Source of the DNA: Lentibacillus juripiscarius JCM 12147
Lineage (GTDB): Bacteria > Bacillota > Bacilli > Bacillales_D > Amphibacillaceae
Reading direction: 5' to 3'
DNA: 64,000 bases
Assembly: GCA_001311805.1 (NCBI GenBank)
Contig: BBCA01000009.1
Location: forward strand, 1-64,000
A model generated the notes under the pieces. The model searched no databases and was not told the DNA's origin. It saw only the letters and a list, made by a program, of their open reading frames with translations. Position 1 is the first letter of the stretch, and every line of letters begins with the position of its first letter. Shown here one piece after another: positions 58,986 to 64,000 of the stretch. The position numbers were made by a program, and so were the translations under genes.

Positions 58986-60776
58986 CTATCCCTGATGCTT
59001 TTCCAAAAAGTCGAGCATACGGGAATAAACCTTGATTTCATTTTCTTTTTTCGAGAAGCCGTGTCCTTCATCTTCCAGGACAAGGTACTCGACATCGCGC
59101 CCTTCTTCCTGAAGCTTGGCTACAATAGTATCGGATTCTTCTTTAACGACACGCGGGTCTTTTGCCCCCTGAATAACGAGCATTGGTTTCGTCATACCAT
59201 CGAGATACGTGACCGGAGAATCCTTGATAAAGCGTTCCTTATCACGCTCCGGATCTCCAAGCCAGCGTTTCATAATTGGCTTCCAATGGTCGGGGACCGA
59301 GTTAATAAAGCTGAACAAATCAGATGGGCCGAAAAGATCAACACATGCCCTAAAATATTCCGAATGGCGACCATGCAATAGCAATGTCATGTATCCGCCA
59401 TAGCTGCCCCCGACAAGGAAGAGTTTGTCACGATCGGTTACATTTTGGTCAAACAGCCATTCTATTCCAGCGACACAGTCCAGCCGTGGGCCCTCTCCCC
59501 AGTCCTGCTCAACCAGTTTGACAAAGGAAGACCCATAGCCTGTACTGCCTCGGAAGTTCGGCGCAAAAATGGTGTAGCCCCGGTTCAGAAAGCATTGGAA
59601 CATCGACCGGAAGGATTTCCGTTCAGCTGCCTGTGGTCCCCCATGCGGCCAAAAATCGTGTATCCATTGTCATTCTCCGGTCTGGCCTTGAACAACAGTG
59701 CTTCAATGGTCATGCCATCAAACGACTTGTAAGATACGACATTAGGCTCCACCATGTCATCACTGCTTAGACCAAGCACCCGGTTATTGGTCAGCTGCTT
59801 CCAGTTCTGTCCGTCCGCAGACTGAAAAATATTGTGCGGAATGGTTGCACTTCTGGCTAACACATAAAGCGTTCCCTTCTTGGTTACCTTCAGCTGTTCG
59901 ATGACATCAGCCGGTGCTGTCAGCTGCTCAAGTATTTCCGAACCCAAATCATAGCGATACATCCAGTCGGCCGCACCTTTTTCAGTTACGAGGAATAGTG
60001 CATTCTTTTCTTTACTGAATTTCAGTTCTTCCACACTCTCATTTTCAATGGCCAGCACTTGCGTGAATTCCTGTTTTTCTATATCAAATTTGGCGATATA
60101 ATTGTATTCTTGTTCATAGTTCGTGACAAAATAGACCGTTTTGTCATCTGTAAATACAGGATCAAATGTCACGTGAACCTTTTCCGGATCAGGTGTCAGA
60201 GGATATGTATCATTCCCCAAACGGACAAACCCGGTTACATATGTATTAGCAAATGCCCGCAAATAGACAAATGCATTCTCATTGGCGGAAACAGCTGCAA
60301 GTTCAGTTGGGGACACTTCCCCGATATTCAGCAATGTGTCGGAGCTATCTGTCAGATTCCGAACCCGCGCATTCATGTATGACGGGTTATCTTCTGAAGT
60401 CATGTAGTAAATACGCTCGCCATCATCGCTTACATCGGTGAGAAAATACTTGTCCTCTGAATCACCTGTCACGAGCGGCTGTGGAAGTCCGCCTACATGT
60501 GGAAGGGCATAAATGTGGTGGTTTTCATCACCATCTTTGTCAAACCCTGCCAACACGTACCGTCCATACGGGTCAAATTTAATAAAACTGCATGATTCAT
60601 TCTGGTGTGCGAACATATATGGGTATGTATCAGGCAAATCCATTGCCCATAAATTCATGTGACCATCAAGGTTGGAACTAAAAACAAGCTTATTTTCCCC
60701 TGGATCGACATCGAAACCAGTAATAACATACGTACGAAAAAAATTGCTCCACAGTCGGCTTTGGAAATGGAATCAT
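58986..60776 (-). CDS. Prolyl oligopeptidase family (S9) serine peptidase (frameshifted)
   Basis: About 597 residues. An N-terminal beta propeller (IKFDPYGRYVLAGFDKDGDE, YFLTDVSDDGERIYYMTSE and similar blades) precedes the alpha/beta hydrolase. The catalytic Ser is in LFLVGGSYGGYMTLLLHG, the Asp in VIQGAKDPRVVKEE, the His in LEDEGHGFSKKEN. Also FAPNFRGSTGYGSSFV. No signal peptide, so cytosolic. Breaks at an A7 run near 60737 (ahead of which IPFPKPTVEQFF is read) and near 59640. ATG at 60776 with AGGGGAGAG. Cleaves peptides after specific residues; substrate unknown. Confidence 0.85.
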
Positions 60777-60898
60777 GTTACTCTCCCCTATCTAAAATGT
60801 GTGAATTATAGCAGTATAAAAATAATTATACTACAAATTCTAAGAACCTGCACAGACATAGAAAGGGGGAGTTTGGCTGGCATTATACCAAACTGGGA

Positions 60899-61798
60899 TC
60901 AGCCAGGGGAATATGGGTTAATATGGACCAGAACGTCATTGACATCCCCATGTTCCTGCATCAGTTTATTTTTAACATTCTTAGAAATATGGTGTGCTTT
61001 TTTGACGTCAAGATCGGCATCCACACTGATTTTAAGGTCAACGACCACATAGGCCCCGTGAACTCTCGCCCGTATTTCATCCACCTGCTTCACGCCTGAT
61101 ACACTCTTTGCCGTCAGGATAAACCGATTGCTTTCATCATCATCTAATACATTTTCCAGCACTAAATCAATCGATTCCCGTGCCATTTTGTAGCCAAGAC
61201 CTATGATAAGCAGTGCAACAACAATACCAGCGACGGGATCAAAATATACCAGCTGACTCCAGCCAATCCGCTCCCCAATCATCGCCCCGCCAACGCCAAC
61301 CAGAACACCAAGCGAAGATAAAGCATCAGAGCGATGATGCCAGGCGTCTGTTACCAATGCCGGACTGTTGATCCGTCTTCCAAGCCGGTATTTATATTGG
61401 TATAGCATCTCTTTAGAAACTATGGAAATAATTACGGCTATCAGCGCGATTCCTGTTGGTGCAGAAGGCTTTTCACCCCAAAATACTTTTACAGATGTCC
61501 AGGCAATTTCAAGTCCTGCCAGAATGAGCAATATAGAAACAATGATCGCAGCAATATTCTCCGCTTTCCCATGCCCGTACGGATGCTCTTTATCAGGCGG
61601 CTTATTCGCATAACGTATTCCGGCAAGAACAGCAATCGAGCTGACGACATCCGAAGCGGAATGGGCAGCATCAGCAATCAGGGCCCGGCTCCCAGACACC
61701 AGCCCAGCTGCCCCTTTTATGGCAGCCAATAACAGGTTGCCGACAATGCCCACCCATGATGCAAATTGTGCCTTACGGTTGCGTTGTTCCTGATCCAT
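60899..61798 (-). CDS. Cation diffusion facilitator (CDF) metal efflux protein
   Basis: Intact, 299 residues. Exports Zn, Mn, Fe or similar divalent ions in exchange for protons. Six membrane segments; the transport site shows IADAAHSASD (DxxHxxxD) in helix 2 and DAWHHRSDALSSL (HxxxD) in helix 5. The basic N-terminus RNRKAQFASW and the C-terminal ferredoxin-like domain (VDEIRARVHGAYVVVDLKIS and the His residues in KKAHHISKN) are present. The metal cannot be read from sequence; MntE-like or FieF-like both possible. GGGGGTAGGG precedes the ATG. Confidence 0.87.
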   Translation of the reverse strand: MDQEQRNRKAQFASWVGIVGNLLLAAIKGAAGLVSGSRALIADAAHSASDVVSSIAVLAGIRYANKPPDKEHPYGHGKAENIAAIIVSILLILAGLEIAWTSVKVFWGEKPSAPTGIALIAVIISIVSKEMLYQYKYRLGRRINSPALVTDAWHHRSDALSSLGVLVGVGGAMIGERIGWSQLVYFDPVAGIVVALLIIGLGYKMARESIDLVLENVLDDDESNRFILTAKSVSGVKQVDEIRARVHGAYVVVDLKISVDADLDVKKAHHISKNVKNKLMQEHGDVNDVLVHINPYSPG

Positions 61799-61996
61799 GA
61801 CCCTACCCCCAAAATTCCTGCTTCCATACTCCCATTAGCCTTGACCTTCAGGCAGTAGCATAAACAGTTTCTTTATAGTAACAAACTGGAATCATCTGAG
61901 TCTATAGCAACCTTGTTGCAGCCTCTTAGGAAAGTAGACAGTATGCAAGGAAATCACTATGAGGCAAAAGAGTTTCTCTAGAGAAAAATCCGGATA

Positions 61997-62030
61997 TAAA
62001 AAACTCCTCCCACTTAGGGAGAAGCCTTTT
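61997..62030 (-). terminator. Rho-independent terminator of glmM
   Basis: Minus strand: CTTCTCCC and GGGAGGAG arms with a short loop, then TTTTTT; 5-10 bases after the glmM stop. Confidence 0.7.
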
Positions 62031-62034
62031 CACC

Positions 62035-63381
62035 TTATTCATCTTTCATTCCGAGCAGTTCATCTATCACTGTGGCCACCTTGGAAGCGTATTTTTCACA
62101 ATCCTCTTTCGTTGGGGCTTCAACCATGACACGTACTAGCGGCTCTGTTCCAGATGGACGCACAAGCACGCGACCTTCCCCGCCCATTTCAGCCTCCACG
62201 TCATCAATCGCTTCCTGAATCTTTTGGTTTGTCATGGCCTTATGCTTATCGATAACCCGCACATTTTGTAGCACTTGCGGGTATATATCCATTTCTCCCG
62301 CTAGCTCAGACAGTGGCTTCCCTGTTTCCTTCATCACATTAACCAGCTGCAGGGCCGTCAACATCCCGTCACCAGTTGTGTTGTAATCGAGGAAAATGAC
62401 GTGACCGGATTGCTCGCCACCGAGATTATACCCGCCTTTTCTCATTTCCTCCATTACATACCGGTCACCTACAGCTGTTTTATCACTGCGCATGCCATTT
62501 TCTTCGAGTGCTTTATAAAATCCAAGGTTGCTCATAACAGTGGAAACAACAGTTTGATGACGGAGCAAGCCTTTTTGATTCATATGTTTGCCGCAAATAT
62601 ACATAATCTGATCGCCGTCAACAATCGCTCCTTTTTCATCAACAGCAATCAGACGATCACCGTCCCCATCGAAGGCAAGACCTGCATCAGCACCTTTTTC
62701 CCGTACAAATTTCTGCAATGCTTCAGGCTGTGTTGAACCGACACCATCATTAATGTTCAACCCATTCGGTGATGCACCAATCGAGTGGATTTCCGCCTCG
62801 AGGTCAGCAAACAAATGTGCTGCCAGACTAGAGGTCGAACCATGTGCACAGTCCAATGCAATTTCCAGTCCTTCAAAATCGTTGTCAATGGAATCTTTCA
62901 GGAAGGAGAGATACTTTTGTCCACCCTCAAAGTAATCGTTAACCACACCAATATCGGCACCGGACGGCCGGGGCAGGTTATCCCCTGCATCCATTAGCTG
63001 CTCGATTTCGTTTTCCTCTTCATCTGTTAATTTAAAACCGTCAGGACCAAAATTAATACCGTTATCTTCGACCGGGTTATGGGAGGCAGATATCATGACA
63101 CCCGCTTCTGAATTCGTTGCTCTTGTCAAGTACGCAACGCCGGGCGTGGAAATAACTCCGAGACGCATCACTTCCGCACCTATGGACAGCAGGCCAGCAA
63201 CAAGTGCTCCCTCCAGCATGTGGCCGGACACCCGAGGATCCCGTCCAACCAGTACCTTTGGTTTTTCAGCACCTTTCGTCAGGGCATAACCACCGAATCG
63301 ACCTAACTTATACGCCAATTCTGATGTCAATTCGGTATTAGCTACACCTCTAACACCATCTGTTCCAAAATACTTTCCCAT
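62035..63381 (-). CDS. glmM: Phosphoglucosamine mutase GlmM
   Basis: Intact, 448 residues. Converts glucosamine-6-phosphate to glucosamine-1-phosphate for peptidoglycan synthesis. [17 protein letters not shown] at the start, phosphoserine loop [15 protein letters not shown], metal loop [14 protein letters not shown], sugar loop GGEQSGHVI and phosphate site [16 protein letters not shown] at 63381 with AAGGAGAGG; an upstream in-frame start at 63468 is not used, since it would precede this site. Follows cdaR, as in other Firmicutes. Confidence 0.96.
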   Translation of the reverse strand: MGKYFGTDGVRGVANTELTSELAYKLGRFGGYALTKGAEKPKVLVGRDPRVSGHMLEGALVAGLLSIGAEVMRLGVISTPGVAYLTRATNSEAGVMISASHNPVEDNGINFGPDGFKLTDEEENEIEQLMDAGDNLPRPSGADIGVVNDYFEGGQKYLSFLKDSIDNDFEGLEIALDCAHGSTSSLAAHLFADLEAEIHSIGASPNGLNINDGVGSTQPEALQKFVREKGADAGLAFDGDGDRLIAVDEKGAIVDGDQIMYICGKHMNQKGLLRHQTVVSTVMSNLGFYKALEENGMRSDKTAVGDRYVMEEMRKGGYNLGGEQSGHVIFLDYNTTGDGMLTALQLVNVMKETGKPLSELAGEMDIYPQVLQNVRVIDKHKAMTNQKIQEAIDDVEAEMGGEGRVLVRPSGTEPLVRVMVEAPTKEDCEKYASKVATVIDELLGMKDE

Positions 63382-63451
63382 GTTGTACCTCTCCTTTACT
63401 TCCGTTTCACCATGCTTACGAGCATTGACTGTACAAAGTTCCACTATTGCA

Positions 63452-64000
63452 TCACTGCGAAATTTCAATTGTCACTTGTTCAAATTCACTTTTTATGTCT
63501 ACATCTTCAGGTCCATCCACGGAAATAGAAACCTCATGCTCACCATTTTCCAGCCCCGCGGCATCCAGGGTGATACGAAAATCATCTTTAGAAACTTCAC
63601 TGACACTGTTTTGACTGCCTGTTACAGTAATGTCCATTTCCGGACCATTCGGGTTGATAAATGTTATATCTTGTCCATCATTAAGGTTTTCCGTGCTGAT
63701 TGGAATATTTTCAAATGTTTTCGTCCGTTCCAGTTCGACTGTCACCTCAACCGAATCTTTTCCCGGAACATTTGCACCATCCGGCAGAGCCAGTCCAGCT
63801 TCTATCGTCCCTGATTCTGTTATATCAGCCAAGTTTATCTTTTCGGTTGATACTTCCTTTATATTCTGAAGTATTTTACTTGTTGCGAACACTTCCACTT
63901 CATCTATGTTAGCAGATATGGAGCCCAATGAATACCCATCCTGTAATTCACCAGCCGTCTCCACACTCAGTGGAACCGTTTTGCTTGGATTACTGATCTG
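63452..64000 (-). CDS. cdaR: CdaR (YbbR domain) regulator of c-di-AMP synthesis, 3' part
   Basis: The gene runs off the window edge; the last 183 residues are seen. They carry YbbR repeats: [59 protein letters not shown] and [20 protein letters not shown]. These are extracytoplasmic beta domains of the protein that modulates the diadenylate cyclase CdaA. Location directly upstream of glmM agrees with the conserved cdaA-cdaR-glmM order. No frame break in the visible part. Confidence 0.92.
   Translation of the reverse strand, partial: QISNPSKTVPLSVETAGELQDGYSLGSISANIDEVEVFATSKILQNIKEVSTEKINLADITESGTIEAGLALPDGANVPGKDSVEVTVELERTKTFENIPISTENLNDGQDITFINPNGPEMDITVTGSQNSVSEVSKDDFRITLDAAGLENGEHEVSISVDGPEDVDIKSEFEQVTIEISQ

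Overview
The window is chromosomal DNA from a low-to-moderate G+C, endospore-forming Bacillaceae member. A halotolerant genus of the Lentibacillus/Virgibacillus/Oceanobacillus type is my best guess from gene content, not a proven assignment. Supporting evidence: Bacillus-type ribosome binding sites and GTG/TTG starts; a spore cortex-lytic GH18 enzyme; bacillithiol-system BrxC; a glmS ribozyme; a TPP riboswitch of the thiW-thiDME type; YisP-, YueI-, YndM- and YqxD-like proteins; and Bacillaceae-type palindromic repeats. I saw no rRNA, tRNA, CRISPR array, prophage or transposase gene.

Layout. 0-1.5 kb: three small genes separated by REP-like repeats. 1.8-8.3 kb: acetoacetate-CoA ligase, two secreted/membrane unknowns, and the yhdT-panF pantothenate symporter pair. 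8.5-11.5 kb: thiamine salvage operon (TPP riboswitch, thiW, thiD, thiM, thiE). 11.5-14 kb: self-regulated MerR/TipAS regulator, a Gly/Pro-rich coat-like protein, and a YisP-like prenyl synthase. 14-19 kb: very small membrane proteins, a BCCT transporter, YqxD, a decayed acetyltransferase. 19-23 kb: mazEF, a SleL-like enzyme, a CYP152 peroxygenase, a 290-bp non-autonomous repeat. 23.5-27 kb: hom-thrC-thrB. 27-36.5 kb: two palindromic repeats, an MscS channel, an MhqR/MhqD-like pair, EcsC, catalase, an ABC exporter. 36.5-46.3 kb: UPF0182, diaminopimelate dehydrogenase, a run of small genes including BrxC, UPF0158, YjbQ and an RluA-type enzyme. 46.4-56.5 kb: flavin reductases, a PadR/HAAS/beta-propeller operon, a MntA-HepT module, a broken RHH/PIN module and an orphan HepT fragment. 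56.5-64 kb: cdaR-glmM, a CDF transporter, an S9 peptidase, and glmS behind its ribozyme.

More than half of the recognisable genes need one to six single-base indels to read through. Almost all of these lie in homopolymer runs, and they hit housekeeping genes such as glmS, hom, thrC and thiE. The likeliest cause is homopolymer error in the sequence, so I annotate such genes as CDS spanning the full inferred gene and name the breaks. Four loci look genuinely decayed because whole segments are missing: the acetyltransferase at 18.6 kb, the PIN toxin at 51.2 kb, the HepT fragment at 56.4 kb and the regulator-like fragment at 36.5 kb.

Links between genes: thiW and thiDME form a salvage route for thiamine precursors under TPP control. 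hom, thrC and thrB are joined by ATGA overlaps and convert aspartate semialdehyde to threonine. cdaR, glmM and glmS belong to the c-di-AMP/cell-wall precursor locus, here with two genes inserted between glmM and glmS. The 50-56.5 kb stretch gathers several toxin-antitoxin modules in different states of decay.
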